64,000 bases of DNA from Gamarada debralockiae (Eukaryota; Ascomycota; Leotiomycetes; Helotiales; Hyphodiscaceae), in NCBI GenBank assembly GCA_002803225.1, contig NXFV01001126.1:42588-106587 (forward strand), read 5' to 3'. Positions 23,938 through 35,820 of this stretch are shown here, piece by piece; position 1 is the stretch's first letter, and the number at the start of each line of letters is the position of its first letter. A model generated the notes under the pieces. The model saw only the letters and a program-made list of their open reading frames with translations, was not told where the DNA came from and ran no database searches. Both the position numbers and the translations under genes were made by a program.

Positions 23938-26900
23938 CTAAGATCTATGTCGAATCTTGACGGCCTTCATATTTGGAAGACAATTGGCTTTCCCTGGCTT
24001 CCTGCCCACCTCCGTGCACAGCATTCTGATGAAATCAGCGTTGGTCCAATAGCTGCTATGAGCACTCAACATGTTGAGATACTGGATCTCTAGCGGTCCA
24101 CCACCAGAGCTCAAGAAGTAATCGATTTGACCATTATCGTTCAACAAGTAGAACCTTTTCTCCGCCTTCTCTTCAGCAGTGAAATTATGCACCTCCATCT
24201 CCAACTGTGACGGGAGGCGAGCTACAATGGTGGGCTTTGCCATTTGGCCGACGCCAAGCTGAGGAGGCGCAGCGACACCAGGTGTCATGATTTTCATAGC
24301 ATTGCCAAGGTTCTCGAAGAAGCCAGTCGTGGCACTGGGCACCTGTGCATTCTTCAAGCTTGCAGCGTATTGTGGATCAACGCAGGCATTGAGACGGTAC
24401 GCGATGGGATCGTTTGTGTGCATGACGTTGTAGATGTTTTCCACCGCAAGACAGCCGAACATTCCTGGTTCGCCAACAATGGATTTGTCTTTATCGTCGC
24501 CCATTTCAGCTCCAGGCTTGGTCTGGCCTTTTCTGGGCATCAGCTTTCCTTTCTCAAGAAGCAAAAAGAATCCAGCTGGGCTCCCAACGCAGAACAGATT
24601 CGTAGTGTTGAAGTCGAGGTACTTCGTGTTGATCTTCCTCTCATTGAAGTCAAACTTTGGAACGAGCGTGGGCTGTTTGCTCAAGATTTCAATCGCCATT
24701 GCACTTCCAAGGGAGTGTGCAATGATATGCACCCGGCCTTTCTTATGGAAGTCAGGATTGTTCTTGCACCAGAGACGATACACTCGATTGGCTTCGCTGA
24801 TGACTGCTTGGATCATCCTGGCCTTGTTATTCGACATGTAGTAAGGGATGTCAAGCATCACGTCTGAGATCATGTTTCGGATTGCCGGGATGGAGGGTTG
24901 CGTAATATCTTTCAACGAGAAGGTAGAACCGCTGTGGTCATTTTCGCCCTCTTTCATGGGGTCTCCGTCTTCGAACGAAAGGTTGGAGCGCCAGTTAACT
25001 GGCAAGACCATGACTCCACCGAGGTCGTCTCGAAGTAATTTTTGTACACTTTCATTGGAAAGCTCGATATTTACGGATCGACGGAACGCATTGATGGCAT
25101 GGGTGAAGTGAAAGCTCTCCATGCGCTCTGAAAGCTTTTGGCCTATGCCGTGTATAACGAGGCAAAGGTCCGTACATTCCTTTCGCTCCTCTTGTGATCG
25201 ACACGCTATACAAGCATTTCTCTTGCCAAGATTTGAATCGCCGGAAACAGCGGCATATTCTTCCGCTTTCGTAGATACATTCGTCTTCTTTGAGGGGTGC
25301 AGCTTCTCCCAGGCTTTCCAATCGAACCCGCGGCAAACATGAATGCCAACCGTAAGCCCCTTTATGATTTTCTGGAGAGGCTTTCGTTTGTGATATGCAG
25401 ACGGCTGAAGGTTTGGCTTTAGAATAAAAGCGTTGTAAGAGTCTTTGTAGATCACTTGGCAATTAGGATACTTCTTGACAATCATTTTCGCATCTGGCGA
25501 CTTCTTTTCCGAATTATCCAACTCAGCTGCACCTTCGGCGGCAGCCTCGCCTTGGAAACATCTCGCGGCGCAGTATGGGTTAGTCGAGAGGATATCATTC
25601 GAAGTATTGTGGTTATCTTCGTCCTTGGGCCAGAGGCGATGTGCAATCTTCTCTTCACCAGCAGCCCCAACTTCCATCGCGCTACGAATTTCATCTTTCC
25701 ATGTCTGAGACCATGGTCGCAGTTCTCTGTATCCCATTTCGAGCTGGTTGGCCACTGAAGGCTCAACAGGATACATTGTTTCCTTGTAGAACCAAGTACC
25801 GCGAATCACAGGGGCGATATCATGGACTGGTGACCAGTATATGGGTTCCATTTGTAGCGCTGGCATGCTAACCTTGTGTAGTCTGGAGTGCCCCACAGGA
25901 ACATCCACATGTCCTTTGGTGTTCTTGTGCGCTTTGCATTTGTGGTCGAGCAAAGCCTCAGTCTCGATGGAATCGCGTTCCTCACGTCTGCGACTCCCTT
26001 TGCTGAGAGGGTCGGAACAAGGATCATCCGACAGATCTGGATTTCCACCGTCATGGGAAGTCTTGTCTGACCGCGCTGGCTGAGGGCTCGTGGGGCGCGA
26101 GGGGAGCTTCAGAAATGGACGACCTGTTGTGCCAGCATCATTCCCTTGGTCGGGAAGATTGGTTGAGTCTGATGGGGGAGACGGAATTGCACTCTTGTCA
26201 GGCGACTTCTGCTTTCTAACCGTCGGCTCCGAATGTTCGGCACCAGGGTGTTTGACTTGAATATGCCTCTCAAACGCTTGGTGGGCCTTCGAGTTTTCGT
26301 GTTGCTCAAGTTCCGCGTGGTCTTTGCTACTCAGCTCGCAATTGGATCCTTTTGCCGGTGACTCAGAAGAGCCTCGTTCTTTAGGGGAGTGAGATACTTT
26401 GGTAAGGAATTTCTCATCGGTGGCATCTCCTTGGCACTCACCCAACTCACACTTGACAGCAGTAGATTCCGCAACCTTTCCTCTATCGGATTTCGCGTCA
26501 GCATGAGAAGAGTATGATTTCGTATTGCTAGTTCCTTCGAAATTAGAACAATAGCCCGGGACGTTTAAATCCAAAATTGCATGATGCGGATCGTCACAGT
26601 TCGGATTGTAAGGGATACCCAGGGAGTCGGTCTTCTGGCGAGCTTTGCGATCTGTTGCCAGCTCTTTCGTCATCTCGCCATTTAAAGCCTTCGTTTCATT
26701 ATCACTTGTGTCAGGCTCATTGGGGTTCTCTTTGGCCTTCCCAGATTTCTTTGCAGAGGGTGCCACTTTGCCATAGTGAAGTGACTTCGCGACGATTGAC
26801 GCCTTTGGGCAGGAACCGCATTCACACTGACCAGGCTTGCTTTTGCAAGAGTCGTGGCTTCCAGAGCAAGAGCAAGGGATGTTCGAAGGAGGTTGTTCGG

Positions 26901-27396
26901 AAGACGCACCTGCAGAGAAACGTGATACCTTAACAGCTTTAGCGCTTGACTGGTTTGGAGCAGCAGGAGCTTTAGACTCTGGTCGCGATATCGCACCTTC
27001 CTCGAGAGATTGCTCCTTCTGTTGTGCCTCCTCCGGCTTTGCAGTAAGAGTTCCAACGGTAGAGCCAAGTCTGTCATTATTCGACAGGCGGCTAGCCTTC
27101 CGCAATTTGCCCTTGTTGTGATTATTTCGGTCCTTCTCAGATCCAAGTCCTAGCCAAGCTTCCTCGAGGGCATTGTTATCAAATCCCGAAAAGGGACGAG
27201 GTGGGTGCTTCGCAGACTTGGTATCCGAACCCGTGGGGGTGGGTGCGGCGGCGAGGGGATCGTCGATATGAAACTGAGAGGAGTAGAAGAACTGTGCCTT
27301 GATATTTGGCATATCCTCATCGCTTTTGGAGCCCGAAAACGTAACGGATTTGGCGAGATGGCACGTAGGGCCATAGGTATGGGTTGTTTGAGACAT
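23938..27396 (-). CDS. DDHD-domain phospholipase (PA-PLA1/DDL1-like) with long disordered N-terminus
   Basis: A probable intracellular phospholipase A1 acting on phosphatidic acid or other glycerophospholipids. It is one uninterrupted frame of 1152 residues. Residues 1-520 are disordered and rich in Ser, Lys and Glu. They include a cysteine cluster (C175, C177, C184, C191, C193, C196). Residues about 525-625 match the WWE-like region of the family (YWSPVHDIAPVIRGTWFY). LCLVIHGIGQKLSERM opens the hydrolase core. The nucleophile is S895 in IIAHSLGSAM, a lipase elbow in which the first Gly is Ala, as is common in this family. NDPIAYRLN and SAHSSYWTNADF form the DDHD region with its metal-binding and catalytic residues. 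Yeast Ddl1 is mitochondrial; no clear presequence is seen here. The start is the first ATG and yields the only long frame. Absence of introns over 3.4 kb is unusual for this window. Confidence 0.92.
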   Translation of the reverse strand: MSQTTHTYGPTCHLAKSVTFSGSKSDEDMPNIKAQFFYSSQFHIDDPLAAAPTPTGSDTKSAKHPPRPFSGFDNNALEEAWLGLGSEKDRNNHNKGKLRKASRLSNNDRLGSTVGTLTAKPEEAQQKEQSLEEGAISRPESKAPAAPNQSSAKAVKVSRFSAGASSEQPPSNIPCSCSGSHDSCKSKPGQCECGSCPKASIVAKSLHYGKVAPSAKKSGKAKENPNEPDTSDNETKALNGEMTKELATDRKARQKTDSLGIPYNPNCDDPHHAILDLNVPGYCSNFEGTSNTKSYSSHADAKSDRGKVAESTAVKCELGECQGDATDEKFLTKVSHSPKERGSSESPAKGSNCELSSKDHAELEQHENSKAHQAFERHIQVKHPGAEHSEPTVRKQKSPDKSAIPSPPSDSTNLPDQGNDAGTTGRPFLKLPSRPTSPQPARSDKTSHDGGNPDLSDDPCSDPLSKGSRRREERDSIETEALLDHKCKAHKNTKGHVDVPVGHSRLHKVSMPALQMEPIYWSPVHDIAPVIRGTWFYKETMYPVEPSVANQLEMGYRELRPWSQTWKDEIRSAMEVGAAGEEKIAHRLWPKDEDNHNTSNDILSTNPYCAARCFQGEAAAEGAAELDNSEKKSPDAKMIVKKYPNCQVIYKDSYNAFILKPNLQPSAYHKRKPLQKIIKGLTVGIHVCRGFDWKAWEKLHPSKKTNVSTKAEEYAAVSGDSNLGKRNACIACRSQEERKECTDLCLVIHGIGQKLSERMESFHFTHAINAFRRSVNIELSNESVQKLLRDDLGGVMVLPVNWRSNLSFEDGDPMKEGENDHSGSTFSLKDITQPSIPAIRNMISDVMLDIPYYMSNNKARMIQAVISEANRVYRLWCKNNPDFHKKGRVHIIAHSLGSAMAIEILSKQPTLVPKFDFNERKINTKYLDFNTTNLFCVGSPAGFFLLLEKGKLMPRKGQTKPGAEMGDDKDKSIVGEPGMFGCLAVENIYNVMHTNDPIAYRLNACVDPQYAASLKNAQVPSATTGFFENLGNAMKIMTPGVAAPPQLGVGQMAKPTIVARLPSQLEMEVHNFTAEEKAEKRFYLLNDNGQIDYFLSSGGGPLEIQYLNMLSAHSSYWTNADFIRMLCTEVGRKPGKANCLPNMKAVKIRHRS

Positions 27397-28567
27397 TGCG
27401 TCCTGCTATTGTTAGCTGTCTTGCTGTGCTCGAGAGTGACCGGTAGGAGAAGGTCGCGGACTTACTGTGAATGAAGAAAAGCTTCAAGAAGGAATTAACT
27501 CTGCACAGCGAAGCTCTGCCCAGCAGAGTTGGGTGCTTTCAAAGCGACAGAAAGGAAGTAACGATGACTTGGTGACGGTGAAAGGATTCTTCGGAATCGC
27601 AAAGAAAGCAGAGACTGAAAGGATCGGAATGATGAATGTTGGGAGGTGGGGGTCAAGAAGGAAAGGAATGAAGCCATCTGGCAGAGCTTGTTATGATTCA
27701 TTCGAGGCAACTATGATTCTGTCCTTTCGGCGGCGGTTACCTTCGCAACAGCACATGTATTTTTGTGGCATGATGACGTCGGCTGTCAGTAACAACGCAC
27801 CTGCCTGAACAACGCCACAACTGATCACATGCATTCGTGTGGCTTGTGATGAAAGAAACCCCTTTTTCTGTCATACTCGGGACAAACGTTCACGAATGAC
27901 GGCAATTGTATTTTTGTGACTTTATTTTGACTCGTGGGTCGTCTATCATACATTCATTCGTTGATGGCATTATACACAAACAAAGGAGAATCGTTCTCCC
28001 GCTTTCGTCCCCTAAACTTCATCCAATCCCAACTTCCTAAATAGAATACGAGTTGGAGAACAAAGTGAGGGTGATTACAAGAGAAAGAAATGCAGAGCAA
28101 ATACTCCAAATATGAAAGAATCACATGTCATGAAGAACCGATTGCAGGCATATCGAAATATTCGGGCCCGATCACTGGTAAATCGAGGCAGTGACTGAAA
28201 AGATCAGCCTTTACTTGGCTCCTGGAGAGGTGATGTCTGATATTTCGAAGTTAGTAATTGTTCGATTGAGGAGGAAGATTGCAGATAAGCGGATTTCATA
28301 GATTCCAAGGGCCAAAGATACTTTCCATGGAGTGGAAATAAGCAGCTACAATCAGAGGCAAAAAACTGGTCTGATAAATACATACCATCTTGAAGTCGTG
28401 AAAGAAACCAAAAGACTGCGTGAATCCGTAATCGTACAATGTAATCGTGAGTCGTGAAAGAAAAGAAATCTTGAAATTCGTAATCGTACAACGTAATCAT
28501 GAGCCGTATGGAGAGAGATATCAAGTGCAGCTATCCAAGGAAAGCCGAAGTGGTGGCGTCTTCGAAC
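27397..28567. other. Intergenic, with a 56-bp tandem repeat
   Basis: This contains the promoter of the DDHD gene (minus, start at 27396) and the 3' flank of the next minus-strand gene (stop at 28568). A purine-rich stretch at about 27480-27670 is open on the plus strand for 113 codons but has no family features and I do not accept it as a gene. The repeat at 28394-28510 is listed separately. Confidence 0.5.
28394..28510 (+). repeat. Diverged 56-bp tandem duplication
   Basis: Two adjacent units begin at 28394 and 28450. Both open with AGTCGTGAAAGAAA and both contain TCGTAATCGTACAA followed by GTAATC and TGAG. The second copy is about 4 nt shorter, and the start of a third copy (AGCCGT) follows. 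It lies just 3' of the stop of the minus-strand gene ending at 28568, so it is probably in its 3' UTR. Confidence 0.8.
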
Positions 28568-30694
28568 CTATTCCGTATAGTTGTCAGGAACAAGTTTCAA
28601 ACCGCCATATAGATCATCCATGCTATAGAGAGTTCTGCTAGCCGACGATTCGGAAGTACGCGGAGGCTCTCTACCTCTGAATGAATGTTGAGAATTGGCC
28701 TTCGAGTCTTTAGTCTGACGGGTAACACGCATGATTTCAGTGGCAGTTGCTCGGATCTGTTGGAGTCTGATCATCATTGGTTCCACGGCACCTAGGAGTC
28801 CCAGGATCTGCTCAATATCGAAAAGAAGCTTCAGAATGACTGTATCGGCGTTGCAGAAGGTGCGAATAAGCATGAGTTGTGCGACCTGCTTCCAATTGTA
28901 GAGCATTGAATTGATCCGAATATCACTCCCTGCATTATCGCCGTGGAAACGGAAACTCTGCTGATTTGCCACGACGAGGTCGCGCTGAGTTGTCTGGTCA
29001 TACATGAACTCGATGACTACCGGTCGGCCTTTGTTCTTCCACGACTCAACGGTCTTCTTGATAGAGTCGATATCCATACGGCCTTGGCTGAACTGGTTCA
29101 TGAGGAAGCTATTGGCTGTATGAACTAACATGAGCTCGATCTCCATGTATATTCTAGCCTGCTCTGGTGGACCAATGGAGATGGAGAGGACCGCTTGTTT
29201 TTGTTTGTCGCCGTTGGATCTGGAACGTCCAATCGGACTCAAATCGGCTTTCTCGGTCTGCCCTCAATGTCAGTATGAGCCAAAGAAGTGTAGATCATCC
29301 ACTCACAATTTCCTCGAACTTATTCTTTAGCTTTTCCATCATACCAATCTTCTTCGATCGGTGAGCGAAGTCCATATGAGTAACGAAGGACTTCTTTGAT
29401 CTCAATTTTGTTTCAAACGTCTCATCTGGGGACTGTCCTAGCCAGCCATGTTCACCAAACATCTTCTTCATAGGAGAGCGCGATCTCTTTTGGGGAGGAC
29501 TAGGAGGGGTAGTCATGGAAGACCTGTTTGGAAGATCATCATATTCATCACGTTCAGAGACATCATCTAGAGCCTTTGTCGGAGAGCGAGTCAGGTTGCT
29601 ATTGATTGCATGGCTCTTCGATAATGGCACCTGGAGCGATTGACGTGTAGGAGAGTGCGATGGGAGCTCTTGAGCATAACCTTGACGACGGCGACGAGGA
29701 GATTGAGAAGCGTATTTCACTCCAGTATCCTGACCTCCGCGAGGGGTAGATTTTTGGGAGCCTTGACGACCGCGAGGAGCTGGAGGACCGGTCTCTCCGG
29801 CCTCTGTGTAGTATTCAAGCATATCCGGACTCGGCGTAGCGTTGCGTCGCGGAAGAAATGGGAGCTGGGAAACATTGGGGGATGATTCGCTTCTGTGAAG
29901 GGGGCATCCATTAGGGTTGGTGGGTGTGGCTGTAAGATGAGTGGGGGATTGGGTCATATACAATGCGTTTCCTTCCGATCGAGAGTTCTTGACATGCGCA
30001 GCGCGTGGAGTAAGGTTCGATGGCACCTCTTGGCCTTTCTTGACGAAATCGGCGAAGGTCGTCTGGCGTGTAGGATCGTCATACGGGGATGGGGGCTCAA
30101 ATTCGTAGGGATTGACCTTTGCAGCTCTGAAGGGTCTAAAGGTGCTAGTAATTGTCAGTAGTATTCCTCGGCGTATCAATGAAAAGCTTACCCTTGTAAA
30201 GAGCCTTGGATAGGTTCCATATCTGGCAGCAGGCCCGCCATGTTCGGAGAATCAATAGGTACGAAGTCACCCATGATTGCAGATGAGGTATCAGAGAGAT
30301 AACGCGATTTATTGCTTGAGATAGTTGAACTACCAGAATTGGCCGCTATGGAACGGACGTCAGTCGACGTGCAGGAGGGATAATGAGCTTGGCTGCCGGT
30401 GGCGATCGAGGACTCTTCACTATTTAGAGGAATGTGCGGGGGTTTGGCACGCGTCGGGTGAGGTTGGGAAGTCGTAGGGTCGCAATTTGGACGACTGCGA
30501 ATCGAAGATGTTCGAGGTGGGTAGACAGGCTTTTCGAGAATATTTGGGTTGGAGTCGTGATTGTTCAATGATGGTTGACTTCGCGCAAGGTGAATATGAG
30601 ACGACGACGATGCTTCGCGTACATGCAAAGGCTTGACCCTGGCTGAAGAGAAAGAAGCAGCTGGAAGCCAAGCGTGTCCGTGGTCTCCGTCCAT
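28568..30694 (-). CDS. Conserved fungal protein of unknown function with disordered N-terminus
   Basis: Three exons (30694-30192, 30144-29307, 29257-28568) give 677 codons if translation starts at M(DGDHGH) 30694. The open frame continues upstream to at least 30832 without an ATG, so an additional 5' exon is possible. Residues 1-440 are low-complexity with many SP/TP and basic patches (for example PQKRSRSPMKKMFGEHGW), typical of cell-cycle-kinase or septum-associated substrates. The C-terminal 230 residues look folded: IYMEIELMLVHTANSFLMNQ, then GRPVVIEFMYDQTTQRDLVVANQ, DIRINSMLYNWKQVAQLML and hydrophobic helices. I do not recognise this domain. Introns carry good GTAAGC and GTGAGT donors. 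The protein type (long disordered half plus small helical module) is common in fungi, and I infer only a regulatory or scaffold role. Confidence 0.75.
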
Positions 30695-31283
30695 TGAAGG
30701 ATTGAATCGTGGAGAGGCAGAGCTTCTTTCACCGAAAATTGTATTGTTGCATAATTGTTTTTCGGTTAGGAAAAGGTCAAACTCATGTGCAGCCCCGCCA
30801 AATGTCGTCAATTTGGCTCCTTGGGCTCCCAATCTTGCGTGCCCCCTAGCTTGCGAGTGGTCACAGGAATGTTGTCAGCTACAGAAATCTCTGTTGTATC
30901 CTTTCTCTTATCGAATGTATTTCTCTCAGGTGTTGAAGATAATGTCTAGTTCCGTCCAACAATGACACGACAATGAAGCTGGAAGTTTCCTAAAGTGAGA
31001 GTAAGCAAGCGACAGTCTATGGTTGCATCCAGAAATGTACAACGCTTATGCGCATGCTTCCAACGCTGTAGACGGCTTCCGGAAATGGAGGAAGAGATTC
31101 AACTTCGACGACTGCAGAGGATCGGTGAGTTGGTATATTACGCTCCCCGAATACCTACGTTCGTGGAAAACTCCAAGGGCGAGGTCCAGATTCTCATTCC
31201 CGAACCGATCTTGAAGCTTGGGATAGATAATCTTCAACCCGTCTCGTAATTGTAATTACGGGGAGTGTGGCCAAGTAATCTGA

Positions 31284-31574
31284 CTAGGAAGTCGCGGCAT
31301 CCTTTGAAAGACTAGGTTCTGGACTCAAGAGAAGTGGAGAAAGGGCCACACCATCTTCATCCCAACCCTCTCTTGTGAGACTGTTTGGTCTAGAAAGCTT
31401 TGGAACATCCTCAATTTCGACTGGCAGATCAAAGTTTCCCAAGATAGGATGCTGTGCATCTAACCAAGCATCAATAGGACTGACGCGATCATGATTCTGA
31501 GGCAACGTCACTTTGGCATGTCGCGTTCTGCCAAAGAGTGACTTAAAGCGATGCGTTCGAAGTTTGAACTTCAT
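31284..31574 (-). CDS. Small hypothetical protein
   Basis: A 96-residue intronless frame starting MKFKLRTHRFKSLFGRTRHA. It is basic at the N-terminus and acidic and Pro/Ser-rich afterwards (SPIDAWLDAQHPILGNFDLP, SLTREGWDEDG). The composition looks protein-like and unlike the shadow frames around it, and the stop is followed by intergenic DNA. No domain is recognised. It could also be a terminal exon of a longer minus-strand gene whose earlier exons I could not find. Existence as a gene is uncertain. Confidence 0.4.
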   Translation of the reverse strand: MKFKLRTHRFKSLFGRTRHAKVTLPQNHDRVSPIDAWLDAQHPILGNFDLPVEIEDVPKLSRPNSLTREGWDEDGVALSPLLLSPEPSLSKDAATS

Positions 31575-33245
31575 CAGTCAAGTAATGGAAGATGGCAAAG
31601 AAGCAGATTGGAAGAAGTTATGCAGGTAACGTCTGGCAGAGTTCAAGGGTATCTTGATTCTGAAAGCTGGAGCAGGTTGAAGAGAAAACCTCTCTGGAAA
31701 CTCTTAACGAAACTAAACCTTGACTCCCTCTCTATCTGAATTTTTTCTTTCAAGAAGAAAAAGAAGTATCAACGAAGCATTGAAAGGAGGCACAAGATTT
31801 CAGCTGTTATCAATTCAGAGGCAAGTTCGAAATTAAGTTTCCATTTCTCGTCTCGACTGGGCCCATTTCTCATGCGATAACTGGTTTTGGGTCATGAGGG
31901 TTCCTCCAGTCAGCAACCTGGAGGTGACTTCTCTGAGACCAAACTAAGGTAACAGGGCTGTTTGGTGGCTTCTTAGGCTACTCAAATAAAAACAGTCCAC
32001 ATTCAGCTCGATTTGGATAGAAAAGAATGTTTTCGGCAGACGAGACAATGATCCTACTGACGGTCTTAATAGCGGACCAGAGCCAGCGCACTCATTATCC
32101 GGCTCCAAAAATTTCCGGATGGTACACAGAGGACTGCCTCAATGCAAGATTACTCTACAGCTACAGAATATCTCCATTTTTGGCGATAAAGAGAGGGGCT
32201 AGGAAGTACTTGCCCGTTGAGATGTTTTTTGAATACCAGATAACATGCTGAACAGTCACTCGATTTTTAGATGTTGGAATGCCGACATTCTGGCTCTCAG
32301 CTCAAAATAAAAATTGAGGGGGTTAATGATTGAGGCAATTATCTTTTTGCAGTTTCCTAATCCCGATCTGCCGCGCACCGTGGTGGAATGTCAAGACATC
32401 GAAAGTGCACAGAGATCTGAAGACGTCGCAGAGCATGAGCAGGAGTAAAAGCGGCTGGCGTACCTCTCAACCACTACCAGTAGCTAGCCATAGAACACTA
32501 GATGTATGTGGATCCAGATCGCTTTGCAGAGTTACTACAAGTTCGAATACGTCCATACACACCTCTACGTTCATTGGCTGCAGTCTCAAGAGTGAGAACT
32601 GCTTCAGAGGATGTGCATTGTGTTCCAAGGCTGCTGCCAAGTCCAGCATTTGCTTGCAGATTCAATACAGACCCTATGAAGCCGCCTGGTGACCCGCTGA
32701 ATCGGAAGCTGCCTGCGGGATGTGGATGCAAATGTGATGAAATGCCGACATATTCTGAGGAGTGAGGTTTGGAAAGTACGGCAGGCGACGCACCAAACGA
32801 GCTACGACTGCATTAGTCATCGTCGTTCTACCGAAACTTCGAGCCGAAATTATTTAGCCCGATGCGGGGATCCCAAGACTGACCTCTCATCCACTCGTTT
32901 TCCTTTAGGGGTTGTCATCATGGAGATGGGCCACTGCCGCACTCAGAGTCCGGTTTTTAGGTGGTCCCTCAGCAGCCGCTCTCGACCCCGTTAAGCTTTT
33001 GCAGCGAGCAAGCTATGTCGAAGCGCGATCTGGAGAGTTATGCTGGCTCCGAGACAAGTGCCGTCGATGATTCCGAGCTTCCTCCACAATTGTATTACTG
33101 TGTAGGTGAAGAATACAAAAGCTTCTTCTTCCAGCCTTTCTTTCTACTGTTCTTCGAATTTCCTCTTCATAAATTGCCCTCTAGAATCGCTGACCACCCA
33201 CCATCAACGATCTCTACAGGTCTCGACTAGTCCGCAATACACGTC
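31575..33245. other. Intergenic and leader of the monooxygenase gene
   Basis: No gene is recognised between 31575 and about 33000. An upstream frame begins at 33015 (MSKRDLESYAGSETSAV...) and stops at 33230, 15 nt before the monooxygenase ATG. It may be a regulatory upstream ORF. A possible intron (donor G|GTGAAG near 33106, acceptor TCTCTACAG at 33219) lies inside it. Confidence 0.45.
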
Positions 33246-35318
<2,073 letters not shown>

Positions 35319-35820
35319 TGAATGTATGACTTAGTTTTAGCTTAATTCAGGACCAACATCGTAGATATTGAATGGAAGGCTTCTTCCGCTTGCAGACCGA
35401 AATCGGAGGTTCAGGGATCCCAGAGCCAACGATCAACAGTACCATCATCATTTGTCCGTAAAATTAAACGTCTTGAAAGTGAATTGTTTGGACCACAAAC
35501 GTAGGTACTCGCTTTAGTCATACATAATTGCCATATCGAAAAGCTTTCTTATGCGCAAGTGACCCGACTAAAGTATAGAGGAGAGAGTTGACCAACCCTT
35601 GGAGACCCCTGCTTTTCGCCTCGTCTATTTAGTGACGCAAACCTTAATTTTAAGAGCCGCCACCATCCTGGTGATCCGCCGCTTTTCTTTGCCTTTCAGC
35701 TCTCGCAATCAACAACACAGAATCAACGATCGAATCGTTCAACTAATTTCAACGACTCCATCTATCCGTCTCGATGCCCACTTCACATATAAAATTCGAT
35801 CGCCTGGCTCATTCCTCGAA
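35319..35820. promoter_or_regulatory. Intergenic region upstream of the Ulp1-type protease gene
   Basis: About 500 bp hold the monooxygenase 3' UTR and the promoter and 5' UTR of the plus-strand protease gene. The last 200 bp are pyrimidine-rich. No gene or clear element is seen. Confidence 0.5.

Noticed and set aside
24244..24867. Long plus-strand frame (207 codons) inside the DDHD gene
   Set aside because: It is an antisense shadow of the phospholipase coding sequence without its own motifs.
27467..27808. 113-codon plus-strand frame upstream of the DDHD gene
   Set aside because: It is purine-rich leader sequence with no domain and no good start context.
30695..30832. Extension of the unknown gene to a TTG codon at 30832
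   Set aside because: TTG is not an expected fungal start. The region may be coding through an unseen upstream exon, so only the ATG model is listed.
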